A stretch of 64,000 nucleotides of DNA, taken from Streptomyces bikiniensis (GTDB lineage: Bacteria; Actinomycetota; Actinomycetes; Streptomycetales; Streptomycetaceae). The DNA lies in contig JNWL01000028.1 of the NCBI GenBank assembly GCA_000716465.1, positions 1-64,000 of the forward strand. Direction: 5' to 3'. The notes below the pieces were generated by a model. It had not been told where the DNA came from. It saw nothing but the letters and a program-made list of their open reading frames with translations, and did no database searches. Both the position numbers and the translations under genes were made by a program. Of this stretch, positions 51,292 through 60,545 are shown piece by piece (within the stretch, counting starts at the first letter, position 1; the number at the start of each line of letters is the position of its first letter).

Positions 51292-52008
51292 ATGCACTCC
51301 ACTCCGACGCAGGCCGTGGTCCTGGCGGGCGGCCAGGGCTCGCGGCTGCGCCCCTACACCGACGACCGCCCCAAGCCGATGGTCGAGATCCCGGGCACCG
51401 GGACCCCGATCATCGGCCATCAGCTTTCCTGGCTGGCCGCCGAGGGCGTCACCCACGCCGTCGTCTCCTGCGGTCACCTCGCCGAGGTCCTCCAGGAGTG
51501 GCTGAAAACCGCCGATCTCCCCCTTGAGGTGACCACCGTCGTCGAGAGCGAGCCCCTGGGCCGCGGCGGCGGCCTCAAGTACGCCGCCGCGCACCTCCCC
51601 TCGCCCGACGAGGCCTGGTACGCCACCAACGGCGACATCTGGACCCGCTTCTCGCTGCGCGAGATGGCCGCCTTCCACACCGAGCGCGACGCCCTCGCCA
51701 CCCTCGCCCTGGCCCGCCCCCGCATCCCGTGGGGCGCCGTCGAGACCGACACCTTCGGGCACGTCACCGACTTCATCGAGGCGCCGCCGTCGCCGTTCCT
51801 CATCAACGCCGGCGTGTACGTCTTCTCCGCCGACTTCACCGCGTTCCTGCCCGACCTCGGCGACCACGAGCGGACCACCTTCCCCCACCTCGCCCGCGAG
51901 CGGCGCCTGGCCGGCTTCCCGCTGCCCCAGGGGGCGTACTGGCGGGCCATCGACACCGCCAAGGACCTCACCGAGGCCGCCAAGGAACTGGCCGCGCAGA
52001 GGGCCTGA
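51292..52008 (+). CDS. NDP-sugar nucleotidyltransferase (238 aa)
   Basis: Nucleotidyltransferase fold: QAVVLAGGQGSRLRPYTDDR with PKPMVEI (substrate loop), TTVVESEPLGRGGGLKYAA, WYATNGDIWTRF (metal Asp) and FLINAGVYVFSADF. Length is the short form lacking a left-handed helix domain, as in mannose-1-phosphate guanylyltransferase-like enzymes. Donor sugar and nucleotide unknown. ATG at 51292 with TATCGT a few bases upstream suggests a leaderless message. Confidence 0.88.
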   Translation: MHSTPTQAVVLAGGQGSRLRPYTDDRPKPMVEIPGTGTPIIGHQLSWLAAEGVTHAVVSCGHLAEVLQEWLKTADLPLEVTTVVESEPLGRGGGLKYAAAHLPSPDEAWYATNGDIWTRFSLREMAAFHTERDALATLALARPRIPWGAVETDTFGHVTDFIEAPPSPFLINAGVYVFSADFTAFLPDLGDHERTTFPHLARERRLAGFPLPQGAYWRAIDTAKDLTEAAKELAAQRA

Positions 52009-52021
52009 CCGCGGCACGTAC

Positions 52022-52061
52022 GAGAAGGGCGGCACCGCCCGGAAGCGGTGCCGCCCTTCTC
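52022..52061. terminator. Bidirectional terminator
   Basis: GAGAAGGGCGGCACCGC (52022-52038), CCGGAA loop, exact complement 52045-52061, between the convergent nucleotidyltransferase and DoxX-like genes. Confidence 0.88.
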
Positions 52062-52081
52062 CTGTGCGTACGGACGCGGCC

Positions 52082-53743
52082 TCAGCCCAGCAGGCCGCCG
52101 ATCGGGTTCCGCGCGCCGCCGTCCCCGCCGCCGCCCGATGTCGGGCCGCTCTCCGAAGGGGTGCCGGTCGAGCCCGTGGAACCGTCCCCCGACGTCCCGC
52201 CCGTGCTGCTCGGGGTGTCGCTGGTGGACGGCGGGGGCTCCGGGTTCGAGCGCGTGGGCGTGCGGCCGCCGGAGCCGCCGGTCCCGGTGCCGACGCCCTG
52301 CGTGGCGGTCGGGCGCTGCTCCTGGGTGCGGGTGGACTCGCGGGTCGGCTCGGACGTGCGCTCCGCCTCCCGGGTCCGCTCGCTCTTCTCCGGGGCCCCG
52401 GTCGTCTTCTCGGCGGTCGCGGCGGGCCGGGGCGTGGCCGTCGCCGGCTTGGCGGAGGCCTCGCCGCGCGGCTCCTGGAGCGGGCGGCCGGGGAGGTGGT
52501 TGACCGGGTCGTCGTTGGGGCCCGGGACGGTGACCATCTCGGTGGAGCGGACCGCGCCGCCGAGGACGGAGCCGACGAGGAGCGTGAGGCCGACGACGAC
52601 GGCGGCGAGGAGGGAGCCGCGGCGCATCACGCGGCGGCGCAGGTCCAGGAGGTCGGCGCGGGGGCCGAGGGTGCGCCAGGCCTCCCCGGCGAGGCGCCCG
52701 TCGACCGAGTAGACGGGGGCGCCCGCCATGATCAGCGGCGTCCAGGCGGCCAGGTAGATGATGTCGGCGGAGTCGTAGACCGGGACGCTCTTCCAGCTGA
52801 CGGTGAGCAGCAGCGCGGCGGAGAGCAGGGCGCCGACGACGGCGGCGACGCGCTGCCAGAGGCCGAGGATCGTGAGGACGCCGACGACGACCTGGAGGAA
52901 GGCGACGGTGAGTCCGGCACCGACCGGGTGCTGGAGGGCGAAGTCGCGGAGCGGTTCGGCGAGCGCCCACGGGTGGAGGGAGTTGAGCCACTTCACCATG
53001 GAGCCGCGCTCGCCGCCGTCGAAGTAGACGGGGTCGCAGAGCTTGCCCATGCCGGCGTAGACCGAGATGAGGCCGAGGAAGACCCGGAGCGGGAGGAGGA
53101 CGACGCCGAGGTTCATCCGGCGGCCGGGGTAGTAGGCGTGCCGGACCGTGTCCTGTCCGGGCCGCCGGTCGGCCCGGCCGGGCCGCGTCCCCTCGCCGCC
53201 GTACGCGTCCTCGCCGCCGTACGCGCCCCCGTCGCCGTACGCCTCCGGCTCGGGCCGCATCTCGTACAGGTCGTCGTAGGCGCCCTCGGCGCGCCGCATC
53301 GGGGGCAGCAGCGGTCCGGCGGGCACCACGGGGGTGGGCATGGTGTCGCCGACGCGCGGGATCGCCTGCGTGGCGCCGGTGTCCTGCCCCCCGTGACCGC
53401 CGACCGGTTCGAGCGTGGCGACGGAGGACTCGCGCACGGCCTGGAGGAGGCCGGTCGCGCCCGGCGTGGACTTCCCGGTCCACACGACGGGGCGCCGGCG
53501 CGGGCCGCCGCCCGCACGGGCCGCGGCACCGGCCGCGGCTCCGATTCCGGCTCCGATTCCGGCTCCGGACAGGGCTGCGGTACGGGCGCCGGCGGCGAAC
53601 TTCGGCTGCGGGGCCGGCGCGAGCCGCACACGGAAGCTGGCGTGGTTCACGATCACCTGGGCGGGATCGGAATCCACCTTGACCATGCTCAGCGCGGGCT
53701 GATCGTCGAACCCCGGCCGGGGCGTTCTGGTGTCCACACTCAT
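52082..53743 (-). CDS. DoxX-like membrane protein with long disordered ends (553 aa)
   Basis: Residues 1-215 are a disordered Gly/Ala/Pro-rich N-terminus. Four or five membrane helices follow from MNLGVVLLPLRVFLGLISVY (with MGKLCDPVYFDGG), the DoxX/SURF4 pattern, through ADIIYLAAWTPLIMAG; a last helix is SLLAAVVVGLTLLVGSVLGG. The tail of about 130 residues is Thr/Ser/Pro-rich. DoxX proteins are often redox-related, but the role here is unknown. It precedes rlmB on the same strand downstream of it by 106 bases. Confidence 0.82.
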   Translation of the reverse strand: MSVDTRTPRPGFDDQPALSMVKVDSDPAQVIVNHASFRVRLAPAPQPKFAAGARTAALSGAGIGAGIGAAAGAAARAGGGPRRRPVVWTGKSTPGATGLLQAVRESSVATLEPVGGHGGQDTGATQAIPRVGDTMPTPVVPAGPLLPPMRRAEGAYDDLYEMRPEPEAYGDGGAYGGEDAYGGEGTRPGRADRRPGQDTVRHAYYPGRRMNLGVVLLPLRVFLGLISVYAGMGKLCDPVYFDGGERGSMVKWLNSLHPWALAEPLRDFALQHPVGAGLTVAFLQVVVGVLTILGLWQRVAAVVGALLSAALLLTVSWKSVPVYDSADIIYLAAWTPLIMAGAPVYSVDGRLAGEAWRTLGPRADLLDLRRRVMRRGSLLAAVVVGLTLLVGSVLGGAVRSTEMVTVPGPNDDPVNHLPGRPLQEPRGEASAKPATATPRPAATAEKTTGAPEKSERTREAERTSEPTRESTRTQEQRPTATQGVGTGTGGSGGRTPTRSNPEPPPSTSDTPSSTGGTSGDGSTGSTGTPSESGPTSGGGGDGGARNPIGGLLG

Positions 53744-53849
53744 CTAACCGAGTGATCCGGGTTTAGGACACTGCCTTGACGGGGCGCAAATGTCCGAGAC
53801 CCGTCAAGATCACGCCACGGCCGGGGCCGGGGTGCTGCCGGGGCCGGTG

Positions 53850-54806
53850 TCAGCCCCTGCGGCGGCGGGCCGCCTCGTACAGCACGACACCGGCGGCGAC
53901 ACCGGCGTTGAGCGACTCGGCGCCGCCCGGCATCGGGATGCGGACGAGGAAGTCGCAGGTCTCGCCGACGAGCCGGGACAGGCCCTTGCCCTCGGAGCCG
54001 ACCACGATGACGACCGGGCCGGACAGCGCCTCCAGCTCGTGCACCTCGGTGTCGCCGTCCGCGGACAGGCCGACGACCGTGAGACCGGCCTTCTGGTACT
54101 GCTCCAGACAGCGGGTCAGGTTGGTGGCGCGGGCGACCGGGGTGCGGGCGGCGGTGCCGGCCGAGGTCTTCCAGGCGCCGGCGGTCATGCCGGCCGCGCG
54201 CCGCTCGGGGACGACGACGCCGTGGCCGCCGAAGGCGGAGACGGAGCGGACGACGGCGCCGAGGTTGCGCGGGTCGGTGACGCCGTCGAGGGCGACGATC
54301 AGCGGGTCGTCGTGGTCGTCGAACGCGGCGGCGGCCAGGTCCTCGGGGTGCGCGTACTCGTACGGCGGGACCTGGAGGACGAGGCCCTGGTGGTTCAGGC
54401 CGTTCGTCATCCGGTCCAGCTCGGGGCGCGGCGCCTCCATGATGTTGATGTTGCCGCGGCCGGTGGCGAGGTTCAGGGCCTCGCGCACGCGCTCGTCGTT
54501 GTCGATGAACTGCTGGACGTACAGGGTCGTGGCGGGCACGCCGTCGCGCAGGGCCTCGTAGACCGGGTTGCGGCCGACGACCATCTCGGACTGGCCCTTG
54601 CCGCCGCGGCGGGCGACGGGCTTGCGCTTGGCGGCCTGCCGGGCCATCGCGTTGGAGACGCGGTACGCCTTGTGACCCTTGCGGTCCTCGGCCCTGGGCG
54701 TCGGGCCCTTGCCTTCGAGGCCCTTGCGCCGCTGGCCACCGCTGCCGACCGTCGCACCCTTCTTGTTCGACGTGCGGCGGTTCCTGCGCTGGCTGTTCCC
54801 GGCCAT
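53850..54806 (-). CDS. rlmB: 23S rRNA 2-prime-O-methyltransferase, RlmB/TrmH family (318 aa)
   Basis: A basic N-terminal tail ([20 protein letters not shown]) leads to the L30e-like substrate domain ([20 protein letters not shown]) and the SPOUT knot: [36 protein letters not shown] and [20 protein letters not shown], the three TrmH motifs. It methylates a 23S rRNA guanosine (G2251 in E. coli). cysS lies 77 bases upstream on the same strand; this pairing is common in actinobacteria. Confidence 0.94.
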   Translation of the reverse strand: MAGNSQRRNRRTSNKKGATVGSGGQRRKGLEGKGPTPRAEDRKGHKAYRVSNAMARQAAKRKPVARRGGKGQSEMVVGRNPVYEALRDGVPATTLYVQQFIDNDERVREALNLATGRGNINIMEAPRPELDRMTNGLNHQGLVLQVPPYEYAHPEDLAAAAFDDHDDPLIVALDGVTDPRNLGAVVRSVSAFGGHGVVVPERRAAGMTAGAWKTSAGTAARTPVARATNLTRCLEQYQKAGLTVVGLSADGDTEVHELEALSGPVVIVVGSEGKGLSRLVGETCDFLVRIPMPGGAESLNAGVAAGVVLYEAARRRRG

Positions 54807-54883
54807 GACTACCCGATTTCCTCTGCTGACGTACGAAGTCTGTAACTGAAGTGTGCCGCCCGGAGGTCCGAGCGGCACGTCTT

Positions 54884-56281
54884 CTAACGGTTGCCCAGCG
54901 TCCAGCGGGGGCCGTCGGGGCTGTCCTCGATGGCGAGACCGGACTGGCCCAGCTGGTCGCGGATCGCGTCCGCGGTCGCCCAGTCCTTCCGCTCGCGCGC
55001 CGACTCGCGCTGCTGGAGCACGAGCCGTACGAGGGTGTCGACGACGCCGTGGAGCTCCTCGCCGCCGCCGGACTCCTCGGCCCACTGGGGGTCGAGGGGG
55101 TCCAGGCCGAGGACGCCGAGCATGGCCCGGACCTCGGCGAGGCGGGCGATGGCCTCGTCCTTGTCGTCCGCGGCGAGGGCGCTGTTGCCCTGGCGGACGG
55201 TGGTGTGGATGATCGCGAGCGCCTGCGGCACGCCCAGGTCGTCGTCCATGGCCTCGGCGAAGGACGGCGGCACCTCGGCGGCGGGGGCGACGGGCGCCCC
55301 GGCCTTCTCGGTGGCGCGCTGGACGAAGCCCTCGATGCGGGCGAACGCCGACTCGGCGTCGCGCAGGGACTCCTCGCTGTACTCGATCATCGAGCGGTAG
55401 TGCGGGGTGCCCAGGTAGTAGCGCAGGACGATGGGGCGCCAGTTCTTCACCATCTCGGACACCAGCACGCTGTTGCCGAGCGACTTCGACATCTTCTCGC
55501 CGCTCATGGTGACCCAGGCGTTGTGCACCCAGTACTGGGCGAACGCGTCGCCGAAGGCCTTGGCCTGGGCGATCTCGTTCTCGTGGTGCGGGAAGATCAG
55601 GTCGAGGCCGCCGCCGTGGATGTCGAAGGCGGAGCCCAGGTACTTGTGGGCCATCGCCGAGCACTCCAGGTGCCAGCCGGGACGGCCGCGGCCCCACGGG
55701 GTCTCCCAGTCGGGCTCGCCCGGCTTGGTCGCCTTCCACATGGCGAAGTCGCGCGGGTCGCGCTTGCCGGAGACGCCCTCGTCGGGCTGGCGGAGGTCGT
55801 CGACGTCCTGGTTGGACAGCTCCAGGTAGCCCGGGAAGGAGCGCACGTCGAAGTAGACGCTGCCGTCCGCCTCGTAGGCGTGGCCGCGCTCGATGAGGCC
55901 GCGCATCATCTCGATCATCTCGGGGACGTGCCCGGTGGCGCGCGGCTCGTAGGTGGGCGGCAGGCAACCGAGGGCGTCGTAGCCGGAGTTGAACGCGCGC
56001 TCGTTCTCGTACCCGATGGACCACCAGGGGCGGCCCTGGTCCGCGGCCTTCGTGATGATCTTGTCGTCGATGTCGGTGACGTTGCGCACGAACGTGACGT
56101 CGTAGCCGCGGTACTCGAACCAGCGGCGCATGATGTCGAAGTTCAGCCCCGACCGGATGTGGCCGATGTGCGGGGCCGCCTGGACGGTGGCGCCACAGAG
56201 GTAGATCGAGACACAGCCCGGTGTGAGCGGGGTGAAGTCGCGGATCTGCCGGGCGCTGGTGTCGTACAGGCGAATAGTCAC
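54884..56281 (-). CDS. cysS: Cysteinyl-tRNA synthetase (465 aa)
   Basis: Class I synthetase: [20 protein letters not shown] has the zinc Cys and HIGH motif, [20 protein letters not shown] and [15 protein letters not shown] the zinc-site residues, and [12 protein letters not shown] the KMSKS loop. Normal length with the C-terminal anticodon-binding helices. GTG start at 56281 with GGAGGG close upstream. It lies between ispF (72 bases upstream on the same strand) and rlmB (downstream), so ispD-ispF-cysS-rlmB may be one transcription unit. Confidence 0.97.
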   Translation of the reverse strand: MTIRLYDTSARQIRDFTPLTPGCVSIYLCGATVQAAPHIGHIRSGLNFDIMRRWFEYRGYDVTFVRNVTDIDDKIITKAADQGRPWWSIGYENERAFNSGYDALGCLPPTYEPRATGHVPEMIEMMRGLIERGHAYEADGSVYFDVRSFPGYLELSNQDVDDLRQPDEGVSGKRDPRDFAMWKATKPGEPDWETPWGRGRPGWHLECSAMAHKYLGSAFDIHGGGLDLIFPHHENEIAQAKAFGDAFAQYWVHNAWVTMSGEKMSKSLGNSVLVSEMVKNWRPIVLRYYLGTPHYRSMIEYSEESLRDAESAFARIEGFVQRATEKAGAPVAPAAEVPPSFAEAMDDDLGVPQALAIIHTTVRQGNSALAADDKDEAIARLAEVRAMLGVLGLDPLDPQWAEESGGGEELHGVVDTLVRLVLQQRESARERKDWATADAIRDQLGQSGLAIEDSPDGPRWTLGNR

Positions 56282-56353
56282 CCCTCCAGGGTAGTGGCCG
56301 TGTGGTGGTGCCCCGCGACCTGTTCCGGCCGCGGGCCACGTTTTTCGCCTGTC

Positions 56354-56881
56354 CTACTCCTGTACGGGCTTCCGTACGGGGTACACCAGGGCGGTCGCGA
56401 GGGCGGCGAGGCCCTCGGCGCGACCGGTGAGGCCGAGGCCGTCCGTGGTGGTGCCCGAGACGGAGACGGGCGCTCCGGCCGCCTCGCTCAGCGCCTTCTG
56501 CGCCTCGTCCCGCCGCTTGCCGATCTTGGGGCGGACGCCGACGACCTGGACGGCGACGTTGCCGATCTCGTACCCCTCGGCGCGGACGATCCGGGCGGCC
56601 TCGGCGAGCAGGGTGGTGCCGGAGGCGCCGGACCACTCGGGGCGCGAGGTGCCGAAGTGGGCGCCGAGGTCGCCGATCCCGGCGGCGGAGAAGAGGGCGT
56701 CGCAGGCGGCGTGGGCGGCGACGTCGCCGTCGGAGTGCCCGGCGAGTCCGTACCCGTCGCTCTCGGAGGCCTCCCAGAGCAGGCCCGCGCACCAGAGTTC
56801 ACGGCCCTTCTCGAAGGCGTGGACGTCGGTGCCGATGCCGGTGCGGGGAAGGGCGGGGAGTGCGGGCGGCTCAGAAGCCAT
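56354..56881 (-). CDS. ispF: 2-C-methyl-D-erythritol 2,4-cyclodiphosphate synthase (175 aa)
   Basis: [17 protein letters not shown] holds the zinc Asp/His, [20 protein letters not shown] the second zinc His and GDLGAHF the turn; [17 protein letters not shown] is the C-terminal signature. It forms the cyclic diphosphate in the MEP isoprenoid path. GGAGG lies 7 bases before the ATG, and the start overlaps the end of ispD by 11 bases, so the two are coupled. Confidence 0.96.
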   Translation of the reverse strand: MASEPPALPALPRTGIGTDVHAFEKGRELWCAGLLWEASESDGYGLAGHSDGDVAAHAACDALFSAAGIGDLGAHFGTSRPEWSGASGTTLLAEAARIVRAEGYEIGNVAVQVVGVRPKIGKRRDEAQKALSEAAGAPVSVSGTTTDGLGLTGRAEGLAALATALVYPVRKPVQE

Positions 56882-57620
56882 CGTTGGCCCTCCTGCGGGC
56901 GAGTACGGCCTCGGCGAGGACGAGGTCGAGGGGGCGGGTCACCTTGAAGGCCTCTTCGTGGCCGGGCACGACGACGACGGGCGCGCCGAGCATCTCGACC
57001 ATGCCGGCGTCGTCGGTGGCGCCCTCTCCGGTGAGGGCGACGGTGGCGTGGGCGTTCACCAGGGTGTCGTGGTCGAAGCCCTGGGGGGTCTGGACCGCGC
57101 GGAGGCGGGCGCGGACCGGGGTGGCGACGACCTGCTCGGGGTCGCCGGGCCTCGCCGCCGGCTCGACCTCCTTGACGGTGTCGGCCACGGGCAGCGCGGG
57201 GACGACGGCGACGGCCCCGTCCCGTACGGCCTCGATGACGGCGTCCACGGTGTCGACGGGGACGAGCGGGCGGGCCGCGTCGTGGACGAGGACGGTGGTG
57301 ACGCCCTCGGGGAGCGCTTCGAGGCCGAGGCGCACGGACTCCTGGCGGGTCTCGCCGCCGGGGACGACCCGGTAGTCGGTGCGTTCGGGGAGGGCGTGGG
57401 CGTCGAGGAGGTTCTTGACCTCGGCGGCGCCGTCGGGGGGCGCGACCACGACGACGAGCGAGACCGCGCGGGAGGCGGCCATCGCGCGGACGGCGTGGAC
57501 GAGCATGGGGGTGCCGCTCAGCGCGCGCAGCGCCTTGGGGGCGCCCGGGCCGAGGCGTACGCCCCGTCCGGCCGCCGGGATCACGACGGCGGTACGGCGG
57601 GGACGCGCTTCGTCTGACAT
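56871..57620 (-). CDS. ispD: 2-C-methyl-D-erythritol 4-phosphate cytidylyltransferase (249 aa)
   Basis: [20 protein letters not shown] is the CTP-binding loop, [20 protein letters not shown] the metal-Asp segment, [10 protein letters not shown] the substrate helix and [11 protein letters not shown] the closing motif. It makes CDP-methylerythritol, upstream of IspF by one step (IspE). ATG at 57620 with GGAG 8 bases upstream. Head of the ispD-ispF pair, next to carD as in other actinobacteria. Confidence 0.96.
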   Translation of the reverse strand: MSDEARPRRTAVVIPAAGRGVRLGPGAPKALRALSGTPMLVHAVRAMAASRAVSLVVVVAPPDGAAEVKNLLDAHALPERTDYRVVPGGETRQESVRLGLEALPEGVTTVLVHDAARPLVPVDTVDAVIEAVRDGAVAVVPALPVADTVKEVEPAARPGDPEQVVATPVRARLRAVQTPQGFDHDTLVNAHATVALTGEGATDDAGMVEMLGAPVVVVPGHEEAFKVTRPLDLVLAEAVLARRRANDGF

Positions 57621-57979
57621 CGGTTGCACTCCGGCAGGTTTGTTTCCGCGGCCGACATGGGTATGGCCTTCACCGTGCCGGACGCTCCGCCTTGACCGGG
57701 CCCTTCCGTGACGACGGTCGAGGGGTTGCCGCCCAGCACAGGGGGTTCGGGCGTACGGGTTTTCAGGACGCAGGTCGCAGGACGTGCGGGCGGGTCGGAC
57801 GCGTCCCGCGCCGAGGAGGCCGAGGGGGCCCTCCCGTACGCGAACCGTACGTGGGCACAACATACGTACGTGAACATGCCGCAGCGCCCGGCGACAGCAC
57901 TGTGTGGATCACAGCACGCCAGCGGGCACCGCGGCATCGCTTCACTTGAGGAACGCGCTCCGGCGGAACCGGACCGCGC
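57621..57979. other. Gene-free region between ispD and carD
   Basis: No convincing gene. It should hold the ispD promoter and the end of carD transcription. TACGTACG-rich sequence at 57845-57875 and CTGTG-N5-CACAG (57900-57914) are the only symmetric features seen. Confidence 0.45.
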
Positions 57980-58462
57980 TCAGGACGCGAGGACCTCGTC
58001 GAGGAGAGCCTCGGCCTTGTCCTCGTTCGTGTTCTCCGCGAGGGCCAGCTCGCTGACCAGGATCTGCCGGGCCTTGGCGAGCATGCGCTTCTCACCTGCG
58101 GAGAGACCCCGCTCGCGCTCGCGCCGCCACAGGTCGCGCACCACTTCGGCGACCTTGATGACGTCGCCGGAGGCGAGCTTCTCCAGGTTTGCCTTGTAGC
58201 GACGGGACCAGTTCGTCGGCTCCTCGGCGTACGGCGCGCGCAGCACCTCGAAGACCCGGTCCAGCCCGTCCTGACCGACCACGTCGCGGACCCCGACGAA
58301 CTCCGCGTTGTCCGCCGGCACGCGGACCGTCAGGTCACCCTGCGCGACCTTGAGCACCAAGTAGGTCTTGTCCACGCCTTTGATCTGGCGAGTTTCGATG
58401 GCCTCGATCAGCGCGGCCCCGTGATGGGGATAGACCACGGTGTCGCCAACCTTGAACGTCAT
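57980..58462 (-). CDS. carD: CarD-family RNA polymerase-binding transcription factor (160 aa)
   Basis: The Tudor-like RNA polymerase interaction domain ([39 protein letters not shown]) is followed by the helical DNA-binding domain with [20 protein letters not shown] and [18 protein letters not shown], where the Trp wedges into the open complex. CarD stabilises open complexes at rRNA and many other promoters and is essential in mycobacteria. Normal length. ATG at 58462 with AAGGGG upstream. Confidence 0.96.
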   Translation of the reverse strand: MTFKVGDTVVYPHHGAALIEAIETRQIKGVDKTYLVLKVAQGDLTVRVPADNAEFVGVRDVVGQDGLDRVFEVLRAPYAEEPTNWSRRYKANLEKLASGDVIKVAEVVRDLWRRERERGLSAGEKRMLAKARQILVSELALAENTNEDKAEALLDEVLAS

Positions 58463-59091
58463 GTGACAGGTACCCCTTCCGTGGCTATCCAGAGTAACAC
58501 GGATACGGCTTCTTCTGAATGGCGTTTTCGCAGGTCAGGGCATATCTCGGGGCTTGACAACCACGATGCGGACGTGCTGCGGAGAGCTTCCGGAAGGGGG
58601 TATTCGCAGGTCGGAGCGGCTGTGCGGACGGAGAGAAACGCGCACGTTACACCTAACCGGGCCTCCACGAAGAGGGAGTGATGTCCCGTTTTGTCTGGTT
58701 CGGAGTGGCCTTCTTCACGTGCTCCGTTCGAGGATCGGTCACCCGTACGGATGCATCGTGGGGCGATTCCCGGAATTGATCAGCCGAGATCGGCCGACAT
58801 CGGTCCGGGATTTCCCGGAGGGGCGCTCCGGGGAATGTGCGGCGAGCCCCGAATTGATCAAGGCGGTTATGTGAACAACAGGTCAATGGGTCGTGATCCG
58901 GCCACGCGGAGCGAGCACGGCGCCGAGCGGGTCGGAGGCGGGGGGTCGACGGCTGCGGACGGGTGCGGCCCGGTTAGGGGCGGGTCGGGTGCGGGACGGA
59001 GAGTGCGGCTCGGTAACCTAAGCGCGCTGACACGCCTTGAGTTGGCTTCGACACCCCAGCCCGTCCGTACGTCCTAGGAGATGCCGCCGCC
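58463..59091. other. Long gene-free region upstream of carD
   Basis: About 630 bases with reduced G+C and no credible gene. It contains the carD promoter region and the promoter of the lipoprotein gene at 59092. GAATTGATCA occurs identically at 58773-58782 and 58851-58860. Open frames here lack codon bias or ribosome binding sites. Confidence 0.5.
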
Positions 59092-59757
59092 GTGAGCCGC
59101 AGCCTTCGACGCGGCGCCCTCGCCGCCACCGCCATCGTGTTCTCCGTCGCCGCCCTGTCCGCCTGCGGTGCGGGCAACGACGCGCAGACCCTCCAGATCC
59201 GGCCGGACAACGCCGCCGTCACCGTGGACGACGTCAAGATCCAGAACGCCCTGGTCATCACGCAGCCCGAGCGCGGCGTCAAGGGTCCGGCGGCCGTCTC
59301 GGCCACGGTCTTCAACAACGCCTCCCAGCCGCAGACGCTCGAAGCGATCACCCTGCCGGGCACCTCCGCCACCGTGAAGCTGACCCCGGCCGGCGGCTCC
59401 GGCGCGGTCACCGTCCCGGCCAACGGCTCCGTGATCATCGGCGGCAAGGGCAACGTCACCGCCGTGATCGAGAACGGCACCGAGGCCGCCGCCCTCGGCG
59501 ACGCGCAGAAGGTCGTCTTCAAGCTGAGCCGGACCGGCGAGGTGCCCCTGGAGGCCTTCGTCGTCCCCGCGGAGGGCTACTTCGAGGAGTTCGGCCCGGA
59601 GGTCGTCCCCGCTCCCCCGTCCGCCACGCCGTCCGCCTCGGCGTCGCCGTCGGGCGAGGCCGGGCACGGCTCGGAGCACGGCGAGGACGGTGCCGGGCAC
59701 GGTTCGGAGGGCTCGGCGACGCCGTCGGGCGAGGCGAGCCACGAGGCCGGCCACTGA
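59092..59757 (+). CDS. DUF461-type copper-chaperone-like lipoprotein (221 aa)
   Basis: A signal peptide with lipobox FSVAALSACGAGND (Cys near 25) precedes a beta-sandwich domain resembling DUF461/PCu(A)C proteins (DDVKIQNALVITQP, AAVSATVFNNASQPQTLEAI, VPANGSVIIGGKGNVTAVIE). The usual Met/His copper motif is not evident. The last 50 residues are Ser/Ala/Pro/His-rich (GHGSEHGEDGAGHG), which could bind metal. GTG start. It ends at a strong terminator shared with phoP. Confidence 0.82.
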   Translation: MSRSLRRGALAATAIVFSVAALSACGAGNDAQTLQIRPDNAAVTVDDVKIQNALVITQPERGVKGPAAVSATVFNNASQPQTLEAITLPGTSATVKLTPAGGSGAVTVPANGSVIIGGKGNVTAVIENGTEAAALGDAQKVVFKLSRTGEVPLEAFVVPAEGYFEEFGPEVVPAPPSATPSASASPSGEAGHGSEHGEDGAGHGSEGSATPSGEASHEAGH

Positions 59758-59791
59758 GGGCCGTGCCCGCCCGTACGTAAAAGCCGTACCC

Positions 59792-59847
59792 GTCCGTACG
59801 CAAAAAGGGGCGCCCCCCGGTGGGGGCGCCCCTTTTTGCGTACGGAC
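59792..59847. terminator. Perfect 26-bp-stem bidirectional terminator
   Basis: The 26 bases 59792-59817 pair exactly with 59822-59847 around a CGGT loop; A5 and T5 runs inside the stem give a U-tract in both directions. It lies between the convergent lipoprotein and phoP genes. Confidence 0.93.
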
Positions 59848-59864
59848 ATGGATACCGGCGGTGT

Positions 59865-60545
59865 CTACGGCTCGAACTTGTAGCCCAGGCCCCGGACCGT
59901 CACCAGGTAGCGCGGGGCGCCCGGGTCCGGTTCGATCTTCGCGCGCAGGCGCTTGACGTGGACGTCGAGGGTCTTGGTGTCGCCGACGTAGTCCGCGCCC
60001 CAGACCCGGTCGATGAGCTGCATGCGGGTCAGCACGCGGCCCGCGTTGCGCAGCAGCATCTCCAGGAGGTCGAACTCCTTCAGGGGCAGGTCGACCTTGC
60101 CGCCGGAGACCGTGACCACGTGCCGGTCGACGTCCATGCGGACCGGGCCGGCCTCCAGGGCCGCCGGGGTGACCTCCTCCGGCTCTCCGCGGCGGCGGAG
60201 CACCGCGCGGATGCGGGCGACCAGCTCCCGCGAGGAGAAGGGCTTGGTCACGTAGTCGTCGGCCCCTATCTCCAGGCCGACGACCTTGTCGATCTCGCTG
60301 TCCTTGGCGGTCACCATGATCACCGGGACGTTCGAGCGGCCGCGCAGCTGGCGGCACACCTCGGTACCGGGAAGGCCCGGAAGCATCAGGTCGAGGAGGA
60401 CGAGGTCGGCTCCGTTGCGCTCGAACTCGTCGAGGCCGTCGGGCCCGGTCGCCGCGACGGCGACCTCGAAGCCCTCCTTGCGGAGCATGTACGACAGGGC
60501 GTCGCTGAAGGATTCCTCATCCTCGACGACGAGCACTCGGGTCAC
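59865..60545 (-). CDS. phoP: Phosphate response regulator PhoP (226 aa)
   Basis: OmpR-type regulator: VLVVEDEESFSDALSYML acidic pair, phosphorylated Asp in LVLLDLMLPGLPGTE near residue 51, MVTAKDSEIDKVVGLEIGAD, then a winged helix with LKEFDLLEMLLRNAGRVLTR and KTLDVHVKRLRAKIEPDPG. PhoP activates phosphate scavenging and represses nitrogen and antibiotic genes in Streptomyces. Its ATG overlaps the phoR stop by four bases. Confidence 0.97.
   Translation of the reverse strand: MTRVLVVEDEESFSDALSYMLRKEGFEVAVAATGPDGLDEFERNGADLVLLDLMLPGLPGTEVCRQLRGRSNVPVIMVTAKDSEIDKVVGLEIGADDYVTKPFSSRELVARIRAVLRRRGEPEEVTPAALEAGPVRMDVDRHVVTVSGGKVDLPLKEFDLLEMLLRNAGRVLTRMQLIDRVWGADYVGDTKTLDVHVKRLRAKIEPDPGAPRYLVTVRGLGYKFEP

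Noticed and set aside
53850..56792. A 980-codon minus-strand frame apparently fusing IspF/CysS region to RlmB
   Set aside because: Only the last 318 codons (rlmB) are real; the upstream part is a shifted frame of cysS and ispF.
57900..57914. CRP/FNR-like palindrome CTGTG-N5-CACAG
   Set aside because: The spacing differs from the CRP consensus and nothing else supports it; reported only as a symmetric feature of the gap.
58691..59077. A 128-codon plus-strand frame before the lipoprotein gene
   Set aside because: Low-GC region without codon bias or start signal; it overlaps the repeated GAATTGATCA sites and probable promoters.
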